DNA of 64,000 nucleotides from the NCBI GenBank assembly GCA_964016875.1, contig OZ024724.1:54624438-54688437 (forward strand), given 5' to 3'. Positions 49,473 through 60,383 of the stretch are shown here, piece by piece. Numbering within the stretch: the stretch's first letter is position 1; every line of letters begins with the position of its first letter. Position numbers and translations under genes: made by a program. The notes under the pieces are model-generated. The model made no database searches. It had not been told where the DNA came from and saw only the letters and a program-made list of their open reading frames with translations. The DNA is from Fallopia convolvulus (taxonomy: Eukaryota > Streptophyta > Magnoliopsida > Caryophyllales > Polygonaceae).

Positions 49473-52400
49473 ATGGAAACAACGACTACTACTACGTCGT
49501 CGAGCACGGAAAAGGGAGCCCCGCCACCAAAACTGGCTAGTGATGGGAGGTTGTCGGGATTGGATGCGTTCCTTAGGGTGTTGTTGCTGGCGGCGTCTGT
49601 GGTGATCGTGGTGGTGGTGACCACCAGCAAACAAACTAAGGAGTTCTTCCCTGGGACCCCTCTTTCCACCTCTCGACCTGCAAAATTCAAATACTCTCCG
49701 GCTTTCATGTGAGTTATTTTATTAATTAATGAAGTATGTTATATAGTTGGGTTCAGTTCAAGGGAAAATACCTCACGAGGAAAGCCTCTTAGCAGTCCGA
49801 TCTAGATCTTAAAAATTCAAGAGCTAGGATCACACACTCACACGTTAGCTAAATTAAAAAAATCAGAAAACATCTATCTATACATAAATTTATAATTATC
49901 TGTACATAATTTTTATACTGTTTTTGCATAATTTTTGCGTTGGTGTACATTTGTTTGTAACTGATTGTACATGTTTTTTTACCAAGTTTATTGCATGCTT
50001 AATTTTAGAGGAGGGTGGTGGTTCTATAATGATCGACTATGTGTAATCTTATAATTAAGTGTTTAATTTTGCTACTAAGTGTATGTATATGACTATAATT
50101 AATTGTGCAATACCTTATAACTAGTTGTAAGTCTGAATGATGATAAAAAGTCATGTACACGTACTTAATTATAAAAGGTCATGCAAACTTCACTTATGTA
50201 ATCATGCATACTCAATAACAATTTTATTCCGATTCATCTGTAAAATCATGCACACTCAATAACAATTTTATTCCGATGTATTTGTATAATCATGCACACT
50301 CAATTATATCATCATACACATGAACTCATCTAAAATAGAGCATGTATCCGAACTCAGTTGAAAAACTATACATACTTATTTATAAAATTATGCACAATCA
50401 GTTATATAATCATGCACAATCATCTAAAAAACATACAAACTCATCTAAAAACTATGCACATTCACTCAAAAAGGTGTGCATAGTCAATACTAATAAATAA
50501 AGCATATTTATTAATAAAATTAGGCATAATCAATAACAAAATTAAGACAATCAGTTATGTTATAACATAAAGCACAATCAATTATAATACACATTTTTTA
50601 AAATAAAATCTTGTTGTTCTAAATTGATTTCATCTTAATAATTTGCCAACCAAATTTCAAATGTTTTGTATTTCCAACACCAAAAAAGTTAAATTATACT
50701 AATTCATACATTTAATATGATATGTTCATTATTGCAAAAACTCTTTAATTATAATATATATAGATAGATAAAACAAACAGTTAATAAAATTCTTAATCTG
50801 ATAAGAATCATAAGATGGGAGATTCATCACCAAAATTCTTAAAGTTTATAAAAGTAGATTGAATAAAAATATATACTTGCCAGAAGAACTGAAACCCCAA
50901 ATTAAGCTTCTAGCTCGTAAAGATTCCAAGAATGATTATAATATGTGATGAAAGGTAAACAAAGAAAAAATAAGATGAAAAATGAAATTCATTAAGGCAT
51001 TCGTTGTTAAAAACTCTTGTCTATAAATTTGTAGATAACTTCGGCCGCACATATACGTATGTCATGGTTAATTGGGTTTTGTGCAACTCCCAAATATAAG
51101 TAGAATATATCTTTGAGTTCATTCAATCTTATCAGAAAATTGAAAATTACACTAAGATATAATGTAATCGGATTTTAGATAAAGGTCATATTTAAATCAC
51201 ATATAATAATATATTATCCTTTATTGTAATGCAAAGTTTAATAAAATCTTACCTTATAATAATATTTTTTGCGAACAAAGTCAATTTGTTAGCTTTCAAT
51301 ATATATTTCATCTTTCTATTTGGACACGTCTCCACAATTTGTCAAGTTCTGTCTTGGAATTAACACAGCTGATCTGATACGATAGAAGACAATATGTTAC
51401 AAGCAATTGCTAACCATTACAATTTCGTAACCAATTGAAGGGGAAAGGTAGAATGGTCAGGCGACCAGAGGTGAAGAGTGACGAGATATTGGTGAAAGGC
51501 CTGGCGACCGAGGGTAGGGATAGATGAGAAAAACGAGAATTGGAGAGGAGAAGATAAGAGATTAGGGGAATTCTGATATTTGATTAATTTCCCATAGCAC
51601 ACAATACATGAATATAAATAATAAAACCCTAATTGCTAAAATATTAAAAAAGATATTCTTCCTAATAAGATAAACTCAAATCTCTTAAAAGTAGATAATA
51701 ATTTTCTTAATATAATCCTAATATAATTATCCTAATAATTATCCTTAAGCGTATCAATTACTCCCCCGGTGAGAATCGACTCGTCCTCGAGGCGAAAATC
51801 AGGGAAGTCGGAATCAATGTCTTTCCTCGATCATACGGCATAAGATGTGGCACTCCTGGTTGAAGACGAAACATGGAATGTAAAGTCCGCAACATCGATT
51901 GAAGTGGAGTGTCGGGCACAACTTCGATTGAAGTTTCAGTCTCCTGCCGTGCCAAATTGACGCCAAGAATTTTAGGAATGAAATCTGCAGGCGCCGGACA
52001 AGGAGAGACGCAGGCCAGGGAAAGCCGCTGGTGCGGGCACAGATCCGCGGGCGAGGATCGCGGAACCGCTGTCGCGGGTACGGAACCGCGGGCGCTGGTC
52101 ACGCTGGCCGCGGGCGCCGGGAGGTTGGCCGCGGGTGCCAGGAGGCTGGTCGCGGGCGCCGGGAGGCTGGCCGCGGGCACGTGCTGGGGAACCGGTGCCG
52201 CGTGCTGGGGAACCGGTGCCGCGGGCACAATACGGGTTACCGCGGGCGCGGAAGGGGTAGCCTCCTCACACACATCGTCTCCCAAGCACAACTCCAATTG
52301 ACAACATCCATCATAGATGTTTCTTCTGTTGAAGGAGTAGAAGGCATCTAAGGCCGATTCCCTGCTCTTGAAACGGATTTTGTAATGGAACCCTGTTTCC

Positions 52401-53809
52401 GGATTCATCATTGCAACACCCTCTCTAATTCCGAACCTCGAAAACAATTGCTCTAATAAAGTGCAAGAAATTGGGTAGATTTCCCAATGAATCTTGAGTT
52501 CGACGTTGACCCTCTCGCTCCTCTTGCTTCCAGCGAGCATTACGGTACTCCAATAACAGCGTTTGTATTATGTCTTCCTCGTTGGCCATGGGATCGTTGA
52601 GTTCCAGATGAAAGCACCAATTGTTACAGACAATTGCTAACCTGTACAATTCCGTAACCAATTGAAGGGGAAGGATAGAATGGCCAGGCGGCCGGAGGTG
52701 AAGAGTGACGAGAGATTGGTGAAAGGCCTGGCGGCCGAGGGGAGGGATAGACGAGACAGACGAGAATTGGAGAGGAGAAGATAAGAGATTAGGGGAATTC
52801 TGATATCTGATTAATTTCCCATAGCACACAATACACGGATATAAATAATAAAACCCTAATTGCTAAAATATTAAAAAAGATATTCTTCCTAATAAGATAA
52901 ACTCAAATCTCTTAAAAATAGATAATAATTTTCTTAATATAATCCTTATATAATTATCCTAATAATTATCCTTAAGCGTATCACAATCGTTAAATAAGAT
53001 TATTGATTCACTGAGTACCAATTAATAATTTTAATGTCACGTGAACTCTTATCTTGAAAGAGGGACGAATTCAATCGATAGTGAAGCCAAATTGCACTCA
53101 ATTGCTGCTAGAACAGTACGTAATTTGCACGTATTCTATCCACACAACCAAAATTCCAATTTCGGAAGATACAACAAAGTTCAAAAATTCTGGGACCCTC
53201 TGTTTTTAGGAATTTTAGGCTGCTATTAACGAACCCGAACTCGTCAACAACTCAAAACATTATAAAATTTACTACACCCAGTACACGTCCGCTTATTATA
53301 ATTAATTGCACTTATAACCATCTTTCTAAGAACATACATTTTTGTCCTCCATGTACTCATCAGATACTTGGTAGCAGCATTCAGCGTTGCCATCCTGTAC
53401 AGCCTCGTCACCGGACTCGCATCATTATCCGTCGTATGGAAGCCCAACGTCCCCGCTAAATGGCTTCTCATCCTAATCACTCTCGACGTTGTAAGTAAAA
53501 TAAGTATTCATTCATCCAATTGCTTTATCTAACTCCAAGTTTAGAATCCATTTAAATTTTGTGACAATGTACGTGCAGCTGATGCTGGGGATACTAGCTT
53601 CGGCCACGGGCACGGCTGGAGGAGTAGCGTACATAGGCCTCAAGGGCAATTCTCACGTGCAATGGCTCAAGATTTGCAACCTGTACGGCAGATACTGCCG
53701 TCATGTTGGTAGCTCTGTGGTGGTGGCTCTCTTTGCGTCTTTCGTGCTCGTCTTGTTGGTCATCTCCAATGCCTGGTCATTGTACCGAAGGATTGAGCCC
53801 AAGTGTTGA
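49473..53809 (+). CDS. CASP-like membrane protein (CASPL1-type)
   Basis: Three exons: 49473-49708, 53364-53490, 53579-53809; 197 residues. A hydrophilic Thr/Ser/Pro N-terminus precedes four membrane segments, at about residues 29-50 (LDAFLRVLLLAASVVIVVVV), 78-103 (FIYLVAAFSVAILYSLVTGL), 112-140 (WLLILITLDVLMLGILASA) and 162-185 (SVVVALFASFVLVLLVISNA). The conserved Arg of TM1 (FLRVLL) and the Asp of TM3 (TLDV) fit the CASP/CASPL (DUF588) family. These are plasma-membrane scaffold proteins; the Casparian-strip members organise lignin deposition, while CASPL1 roles are mostly unknown. Intron 1 is unusually long (3,655 bp) and carries a 44-bp tandem repeat and a complete small LTR retrotransposon. 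The coding frame across it is intact. Confidence 0.9.
50200..50306. repeat. 44-bp tandem repeat in CASP-like intron 1
   Basis: Two full units (50200-50243, 50244-50287) beginning aatcatgcatactcaata, and a partial third. Degenerate copies of the aatcatgcaca core continue to about 50600. Confidence 0.8.
51395..51756 (-). repeat. 3' LTR of the small element
   Basis: 362 bp; on the minus strand begins TGATACGCTTAAGG and ends TTGTAACA. Confidence 0.9.
51758..52540 (-). CDS. Element-encoded protein with a PTB-like RRM and an Ala/Pro repeat linker
   Basis: 260-residue ORF filling the interior of the LTR element and stopping next to the purine tract. Residues ~12-88 look like an RRM (LLEQLFSRFGIREGVAMM, then NRRNIYDGCCQLELCL). 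The phrase IYDGCCQL is characteristic of the RRM in plant polypyrimidine-tract-binding proteins of the PTB3 type. After that comes a GC-rich Ala/Pro/Val repeat (about residues 98-165), then no recognised domain. A second, overlapping ORF starts at the ATG at 52589 in another frame (MANEEDIIQTLLLEYRNA) and may be the original N-terminus, lost by a frameshift. No gag zinc knuckle or polymerase is present. RNA binding is inferred from the fold only. Confidence 0.6.
   Translation of the reverse strand: MLAGSKRSERVNVELKIHWEIYPISCTLLEQLFSRFGIREGVAMMNPETGFHYKIRFKSRESALDAFYSFNRRNIYDGCCQLELCLGDDVCEEATPSAPAVTRIVPAAPVPQHAAPVPQHVPAASLPAPATSLLAPAANLPAPAASVTSARGSVPATAVPRSSPADLCPHQRLSLACVSPCPAPADFIPKILGVNLARQETETSIEVVPDTPLQSMLRTLHSMFRLQPGVPHLMPYDRGKTLIPTSLIFASRTSRFSPGE
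52075..52240. repeat. GC-rich tandem repeat inside the element ORF
   Basis: About four units of ~27 bp around cgggcgccgggaggctgg, followed by two units of ~24 bp around tgctggggaaccggtgcc. They encode the Ala/Pro linker of the element protein. Confidence 0.8.
52622..52983 (-). repeat. 5' LTR of the small element
   Basis: 362 bp, about 94% identical to the other LTR by eye. Confidence 0.9.
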
Positions 53810-55040
53810 AAAAAGTTGGTCTGTTTTCGTAACAGCTATTGTGTGACCGTATACTATGGTCTCTCTTTAAATGAATTGCTGAATGTTTGTTGTTCATGTC
53901 GTTGTTATTCCTACGTGTACTGCCTAGTTCAATGAATGAACGTATTTGGATCGACTTGTTTTCAATCAGTGTTTGAAAAGTCATTGTGAATTCGCGATAG
54001 AATGGCTGTCATTAGTGTGGAACAAATTGTGTTTGGAAGCTTATGAAAATTTCTCATCCAACCTGGTGACAAGAAGTTTCTCACTAGATAAGGTTTAGTA
54101 TTCTAACTTCTTCCCATGAGATTGACAAGTTTCACAAAAAAAATATCCTAAGCAAGAGTCCATATATTTCAGCATTTCTTCTCATCCCTCAAATATTACT
54201 CAAAAATTAAACATCATGAGATTACTTTTCTTTAATTTCCTTGAGCTCTCTATATGACTTTCTGACTAAACAAACACCTTTTAAATTACACATATGATAC
54301 TAGAGTGGTCTAAGACCCACTTAATTTGTTCGTTTACAATAGAAGAGATTAGATGTTCTCCGGGAAACAAAGAGTCATTAAGCAATTAGATCACAGCCAC
54401 AAATATATCTCAAGTTAAGATTAATCAATCATGGATGAAAAATACAATTACAACTCCATCAAGTGATGATATCTTACTCTTCCCTGTTCTGCAGGCAATT
54501 AAAGGAGAAATGCACAAGCTTTCTGTGGCAATCAAAGAACAACACAAAAGTAAGTCTATTTAGTTACAAGTTTAGTCATTACATATAGGGTAAAATGCAT
54601 AAAACCGCCCCTTATTTGTAGTTGTTTGCATTAAACCACCCCTTATGAAAATTCTTGCACAAAGCCACCCCCACTTCACAAATGTTTGCAAAGAACCACC
54701 CAATGCCACTTTCTTCAAACAACTGCAAAATAAGGGATGGTTTTATGCATTTTATCCTTTATGATATGTGAATTGACAAACAGCATGCTCTAGCCAGTAT
54801 TATTCCTATAGAAACACAAGAATTGTACACATCAATCATCAATTAAAATACAAGGCCTCAAAAGGTGGTGCAGGGCAAAACTGAACAGTATTTGGCTTAA
54901 TCACCTCCAAAATTGTCAGCAGCTTTTTTTTGTTACACCAAAAAACATTCAGGGAAAGCAATAACATACCTTATTGGAAGTAAATTAATTTTTTATATTC
55001 TGCTGTACAACGAAGAACATCTAAAATATGGTTTGCTCCC
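53810..55040. other. Intergenic DNA between the CASP-like gene and the DVR remnant
   Basis: No supported gene apart from the MITE at 54585-54762. I searched the minus strand here for the missing C-terminus of DVR and did not find it. Confidence 0.5.
54585..54762. mobile_element. MITE with ~45-bp terminal inverted repeats
   Basis: 178 bp starting atagggtaaaatgcataaaa and ending with its near-perfect inverse (ttttatgcattttatccttt). The arms also share the cttatttg.agttgtttg stretch. Non-coding; the tips resemble Mutator-type MITEs, but the target duplication is unclear. Confidence 0.7.
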
Positions 55041-56219
55041 TTAATTACTCTCATCGCTGTACTCTCCAGTATCAGTATCCAAAACCAGCATGCTTTCAGA
55101 AGCGTAATACCTTCCTATCTTCCCAAATTCTGCGGTATCTTCCAGTGATGGAAAGATCTTCACCAAGAAATCAAGAACCGAAATCACAAAATCCATTATC
55201 TCTATTGGAACCTTGAAAAACTTGGGCTCTTTCCCAACAAGCCTAAACAACATCTTTCCTTGCTCCAACGGCGTCAAAGCCTTTCCAGGCCCTCCAATTG
55301 GTAAAACCTTATTGATCTTGTCTTCATCAAACACACAATCAACTATAAATGAAGCCAAATCCTGTTCACTTATTGGCTTACAAGCGCACAATTGCCCGTC
55401 TCCAAACATCACATAAGGCCTCCCTTGTTTGACCAGCTTAACTTGACCCCCAAGGCTCTTGAAGAATGCAGTAGGCCTCACAATGCTGTAAGTGAGCTTA
55501 TTATAGTCATTTTCAGCTTCTTGGATCAATTCAGACTCGAATTTCAGCTTTGCTCGCTGGAATTCAAGGAGGGGCCTTTGCACACAGATTGCCGAGAGGA
55601 GGACAAAATGCGTAGCCCCAAATTTCTTCCCGGATACAAGGCTGTTCTTGGTGGCCTCATAATCAATCTGCCATGAGTCCTTGATTCCTCCACTACGGCT
55701 TGCAAGGCATGAAATCACTACATCGATTGAAATTCCAAGGTTTTCCATAGTTTTATCCAAAGAATCCAATTGGGTCAAATCAGCAAAGCACACATTGGCC
55801 CCTTTTAGTTGCGCTAGGGTTTCCTCTTTCCCATACTTTCCCCTAATCCCATTCTTCTCTCTAGCAATTGCGGTTACATTGAACCCTCTATCAACGAGCT
55901 CTTTAACAACAGATTTTCCTATATACCCAGTTGATCCAACTACCAGAACATTCACATCTTTAGGGTTTTAGCTCCTGAATTCCTGTTTGTAAGTAGCAGT
56001 TTCTACATTTGACGAGGCAGAAGCAGAGATGGCGCAAAGCTTATTACCTCTTTTGATTTGGGACGGCTTTAGCAAAATCATAGTTGAAGGAAAAGAAAGA
56101 TTACAAGAATTCACCTGAATCTGTCTGGTAAAATGGGAGCAGAAGCCTCCCGTGAGTTGTTGTTGTCCTTTTGGTATGTGAACGCTGTAGCAGCTATTTG
56201 AAGATACATAAGCTGACAT
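55041..56219 (-). pseudogene. DVR: Divinyl chlorophyllide a 8-vinyl reductase (DVR/PCB2), interrupted and C-terminally truncated
   Basis: DVR reduces the 8-vinyl group of divinyl (proto)chlorophyllide in plastids, a step of chlorophyll synthesis. The frame starts at the ATG 56219 with a Ser-rich, transit-peptide-like N-terminus. An in-frame TAA (55970-55968) at codon 84 then separates it from the catalytic part. Downstream, with no frame change, 308 codons follow: a Rossmann NADPH motif (VLVVGSTGYIGK), LLSAICVQRPLLEFQRAKLK, IVRPTAFFKSLGGQV and PIGGPGKALTPLEQGKMLF. It ends TGEYSDESN at 55041, where the family normally continues about 30 more residues. No ATG lies near the start of the second part. 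Like Arabidopsis DVR it has no introns. A single substitution (e.g. AAA to TAA) explains the stop; a base-call error is possible there but would not restore the missing C-terminus. Confidence 0.85.
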
Positions 56220-56688
56220 TTTTTCCAAAATTCTTTTCCTTTCGGGTTTCAAACTGTTCCGTTTGATCGGGATTTAGACAGAATGAGCAGAAGATCGAGG
56301 GAACGAAAGATAGCTGGTATCAAAGGAAGCGTCGGTGATTATGGTGGTAGTAGGGAGAGAACAGGTGACCATTGGCCATTGCCCATTGCTGATCCTGCAA
56401 CGATGGGGGTGGAATGGAAGAATGGGAACGATAGGAAACTGAAATGACAAGATTAGATGATGTGGGCCGGACTTGGCATTGGGCCTTTTTATGTTTCAGT
56501 ATCACTAGCAATCGAAGTTGGGCCTGTATTATCCTACCTTGGAAGTTCACTAATAATATTTGATGGAAAACCTCAAAAACTGGTGTGGAAATTATTTTTA
56601 GGGTGATTTTGATAAATAGTTCATAAATAGGAAGTTAATTGTTCTTAAGTTGAGTTATATATATTAATTGTATGGTGTAACCCTCACT

Positions 56689-56710
56689 CCCCCCCCCCCC
56701 CCCCCCCCCC
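56689..56710. repeat. Homopolymer run of 22 C
   Basis: Twenty-two consecutive C, then A and five more C. Such a run may differ in length between reads. Confidence 0.9.
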
Positions 56711-57208
56711 ACCCCCAACTTCTAGCCATTGTGATGACTCGGTAATTGACTGACATTGACCTGCATTGACCAATCGTCCACAAGTTGTTGTCAACAACCT
56801 ATTATCAATAAGTTGTTGTCAACACTCGTCAACAATTGTCAATGTCAATAATTATTGTCAACAAAAGGATTGTGTTGACAAAAAATTGTTAACAAAAATT
56901 TTTTTTGACAAAAAATTGGCAAAAACATTCTTTTTTTTTATGTGAGATTCTTGTATACTATTTAATTTGATGTTTAAACTAGTTCGCTTTCTTCAATTTT
57001 TTTGGCATTTATTGTGTTCAAAATCCGCCCATCGAATCGATTGTGAATCCGGTATTAAGCACAAGCTCAACACTAAGAGAAACCTTGGCCAAATCATACA
57101 AAGATAGCCATGGGCCATGCAAAACCCAAAAGTCATAAAGAGGCGGACGACGTGCGACTAGAAAGGAAAGGGCCACATGAGCCATCTTCTATTCACCTCA
57201 TCACAACT

Positions 57209-57794
57209 GAGTATTTAAAATTAATAAGAGTAAGGTTGGATCGAGCCTACCAATCATTTAAGATTGAGAACAATAATTGAATTTTGATTAGCATCAATGA
57301 TCAATTTCAGAAATAATTAAATATCATTATTACTCTTATTAATTTTAAAGGAGCCGAGTTATCTTGTGCTCAAGCTCAGTTCATTTATCTTTCAAGCTTT
57401 AAAATTGTACTCAAGCTCGGTTCGTTTACAAACCGAGCCGAACACGAACAAGATTTAACCGAGCCGAACATCGAATTTTTCACAAACGGCTCAGTTCATT
57501 TACAGCCATCTCCTATCATTGATCTCCTATTCACCTCCTCACAATTGAGGATCGATATTTAAAAAAAAAAACTCAAAACACGAGCCAACGACCAAAGCAT
57601 CACGTCCAATTTGGGTGGGATGAGAACGAACCAGCGAGATGAGATAAACTCAAGTTTCTTTCACTTTTCCAATAAGATCAATAATGAGATTTAACTATTC
57701 TGAAATTAATGCTAAGCAAAATCCAATCATTGGTCTCAATCTTTGATTATTGGTAGGCTCGATCCAACCTTACTCTTACTAATTTTAAATACTC
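57209..57794. repeat. Long inverted repeat (arms ~110 bp)
   Basis: The left arm 57209-57325 (starting gagtatttaaaattaataag) is mirrored by the right arm 57686-57794, whose reverse complement starts gagtatttaaaattagtaag. Both share aaggttggatcgagcctacc. Arms are roughly 85-90% alike by eye and frame about 360 bp with hAT-MITE-like text. Probably a fold-back transposon or two opposed MITE copies. Confidence 0.8.
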
Positions 57795-58265
57795 ATTTTT
57801 TTTAGCCTCGTGCTTTCCATTTAATATTTGATGTTTGGTGCTATCACCTCATGTCGGTACATAATTTGTTTTGGGGGTCGAAGTGTCAGTACATAATTAA
57901 TACTTTTGTCTTTAGCCACACCAAGTAAAATTAAGTATCTCTGTATCTGGTTGATCAATACAATTCTACTATACGATATCCATCAGATTTGATACTATAT
58001 TCTGATCTGATTCCGTGGAATCTGGCTGCAGGATGCTTTGTTTTAGAGAAATTAAACTGGATCGAGCTCTCATAAAAGAAGGATCAACGTACAACACCAC
58101 ACTATGTGGACAATATAGCACACATACATGTATAAAATGGTCAAATTTTGATGCACTATCATTTCTAGTACATAGTGCATGGATAAACCATTATTCTCTT
58201 AGCAAACAAATAACACCTTTTAATTTCATTCCTCACCGATCACAGAATGAAGACTACTACAGACA

Positions 58266-59469
58266 CTAAGCTCTAGCACGCACGCCGTCTGGGCTAGGTG
58301 TGTGTAACCCGAACGATACGATCTTGGACTTGACTTCCGGTGGTATTCGAACAGGGCGGTAGCTTTTGTCGAGCCAAACAGCGGTGGCCTTGGCTTCTAG
58401 TACTGCCTGCAAATCACATGCAATTATTAACCACCCACGTACGTACACAAATATAATTACAAAAAAACAAAGAACACAAACAGTTAATGACGCCTTGGAA
58501 GCATATGCATTAATATTAATCAAATCAGTAATTAATAGTAGGGTACCTCATGATTTGGCAACTTGTGTATGAAAATTTCAAAGTAGAGGCGAGCAGCTGA
58601 AGTGTCGGCCAGTCTTACTCTCACAATAAACTTATCTCCACTCTGATCACAATTAAGCATTCATCAATTCGATCTCATTACGTGAGTGCAATTAATAATA
58701 ATATATAGGCTAGTCTTTGACATATGTCATATACTCATATATGTATGCATCAAGCTAGCGATCAAGTTACAGAAATATATATGAGATATACATACTCTGA
58801 GAGGTTGGAGGAATTTGAGTGACAACTCAGCAAAAGCCAAAGCATGGCCGGTGAGACCAAGTTCACCAACATTTATGCCAATCCTCTCTAGCAATTCCTC
58901 AGCACCTGCAATGCAACACCTCCCAATTAGGCAACTGATATGGGTTCGTTTATAAATTATAATCTAGATATGTATATATATATAGAAAAATTAAGTGGTA
59001 CCATGTTGACAATAACTGGAATAGACAGCATTATTGACAACACCATACTGATCAAGTTCATAGTCCCGCACCTTCAGCTTCACCTCCACAAATGGGCTTA
59101 TCCTGCTCTACGTAATACAGAGTATTAATTAATGAAAGCCGGCCACATAATTAGAAGACAACAATACAATTAAGAAAGATCGTCTACCTCTCATTGTAAC
59201 AAACATAAATAACAGCTTAAATATATCTAATACTTGAGATATGTACGTATGATTAGTTATACTATAGAATTATAGATATATACTCGTACGTACCCTTTGC
59301 TGGTTCTTAATTGGCAGGGCGCGGCCGCAACACTACACCGAACACGACAAGGACGGCGGAGAAAGGACGGAGCCACTGCGTTACGTAGAGGCAGCTGGCA
59401 ACGATTGAACGGTCGGGGTCGGAGACTACTTAAGGCACCGCCACTAGGGAAAGTGAAGTTAAGAGACAT
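58266..59469 (-). CDS. Acyl-ACP thioesterase, ALT/MKS2-type hotdog-fold protein (plastid)
   Basis: Five exons in gene order: 59294-59469, 59002-59102, 58796-58905, 58547-58642, 58266-58406; 207 residues in frame. Exon 1 encodes a Ser/Arg/Pro-rich plastid transit-like peptide (PLRNAVAPSFLRRPCRVRC). The mature part is a single hotdog domain: FVEVKLKVRDYELDQYGVVN with the conserved Asp and NN of the catalytic DxxGVVNN segment, then SYCQHGAEELLERIG, ALAFAELSLKFLQPLRSGDK, VRLADTSAARLYFEIFI and the strand ATAVWLDKSYRPVRIP. This matches Arabidopsis ALT1-4 and tomato methylketone synthase 2, which hydrolyse acyl- and beta-ketoacyl-ACP in plastids. The last ~18 residues after SKIVSF are not conserved. 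A TATA box lies 54 bp upstream. Confidence 0.92.
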
Positions 59470-59522
59470 GGTCTATTTAGAGCTAGCTAAGTATTACTTT
59501 GCAAGTGGCTGTAATTTTAGGC

Positions 59523-59528
59523 TTTTAT
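59523..59528 (-). promoter_or_regulatory. TATA box of the thioesterase gene
   Basis: CTATAAAAG on the minus strand, 54 bp upstream of the ATG at 59469. The 5' UTR would be very short (about 20-25 nt). Confidence 0.55.
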
Positions 59529-60383
59529 AGCAAGCAATTAACGAATTGAGGCTGCCAAGTGGCCCATTATAAAGTAAACATCTGTCCCACTCTTTCTACC
59601 CAATTTTTTCTTTAATTTTTCACCAACGTTAGCACCCCTATATATTGATCGAAGTGCAGGTAAAAACTGCACAGTACATCTGTGAGGGCTCATCAGCTCC
59701 GAAAATTGTCAGGCATTTTTTTGTTGAGCCAAAAAAACTACTCCCTTCGTCCCTTTTTGTTTGTCCAGTGCTTCATATCAAACGTTCCAAAATATTTATC
59801 GTACTTTCACCCTTTTTCTTTTTCTATCTATACATTTCATACAAAAATACCCTCAACCATATCACTTTTTACCCATTTTTTCTCTTTCCATCTCAATCAA
59901 CTATTCATCTTCCCTTACCTACAATAAATACACAATTCATAATTTTTTTATCAATTCTTTTGTTTTCCTTTATTTATCCATTTTGTAGCAACATTAAAAA
60001 TCAAATTACAAAGTCATTTTGATATCCAAATTTATGAACCTTAGAAATAAAATGTGTAATTGGTTTATTTTTCCAATTTTTTCCCACTTTAATTTTGTTT
60101 AACCTTAAAAAGCAATTTTCCAACGTTTTTTTTAATCCATTTTTCCAATTTTCTAAGCAAAGACATTTGTTTATCCATTTTTTTCCATAATTGCCCACTT
60201 TACATTTATCCATTTCTTTTTGTTTTCAAATATTGCACTGGACTGGACTGTTCATTGGGTTTATGATGTTGAGAACTCGAGATATGCACTGGCCTGTTCA
60301 TTGGGTTTTTGGTCCAATATGAGCTTCCTATTTTGGATTGATCCATTACTTTTGGACCAAGCTCTCAACATAAAGCTCGAAGG

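Larger units (their letters stand above)
51395..52983 (-). mobile_element. Small non-autonomous LTR retrotransposon with an RRM-like ORF
   Basis: Two 362-bp LTRs (51395-51756 and 52622-52983) differ at about 21 positions by eye (near 6%). The flanks caata/caatc are a 5-bp duplication with one change. On the minus strand the primer site TGGTGCTTTCATC (52607-52619) follows the right LTR, and a purine tract CCGGGGGAGTAAT precedes the left LTR. The 865-bp interior has no protease, RT or integrase, so it must borrow enzymes. It sits in intron 1 of the CASP-like gene, antisense to it. Confidence 0.9.
56220..58265. other. Intergenic repeat-rich DNA
   Basis: No gene supported. It holds the DVR upstream region, a homopolymer C run, a TTGTCAACAA-rich patch (about 56760-56930), an inverted-repeat element (57209-57794) and part of a hAT-MITE-like sequence with gagccgag/ctcggttcg motifs (about 57350-57510). 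Confidence 0.5.

Noticed and set aside
50200..50306. Regular direct repeats resembling a CRISPR array
   Set aside because: Units are contiguous tandem copies without unique spacers, in a plant intron.
55041..55955. DVR catalytic part read as an independent gene from a GTG at 55955
   Set aside because: GTG starts are not expected for plant nuclear genes, the transit peptide would be missing and the C-terminus is truncated; a pseudogene explains all three.
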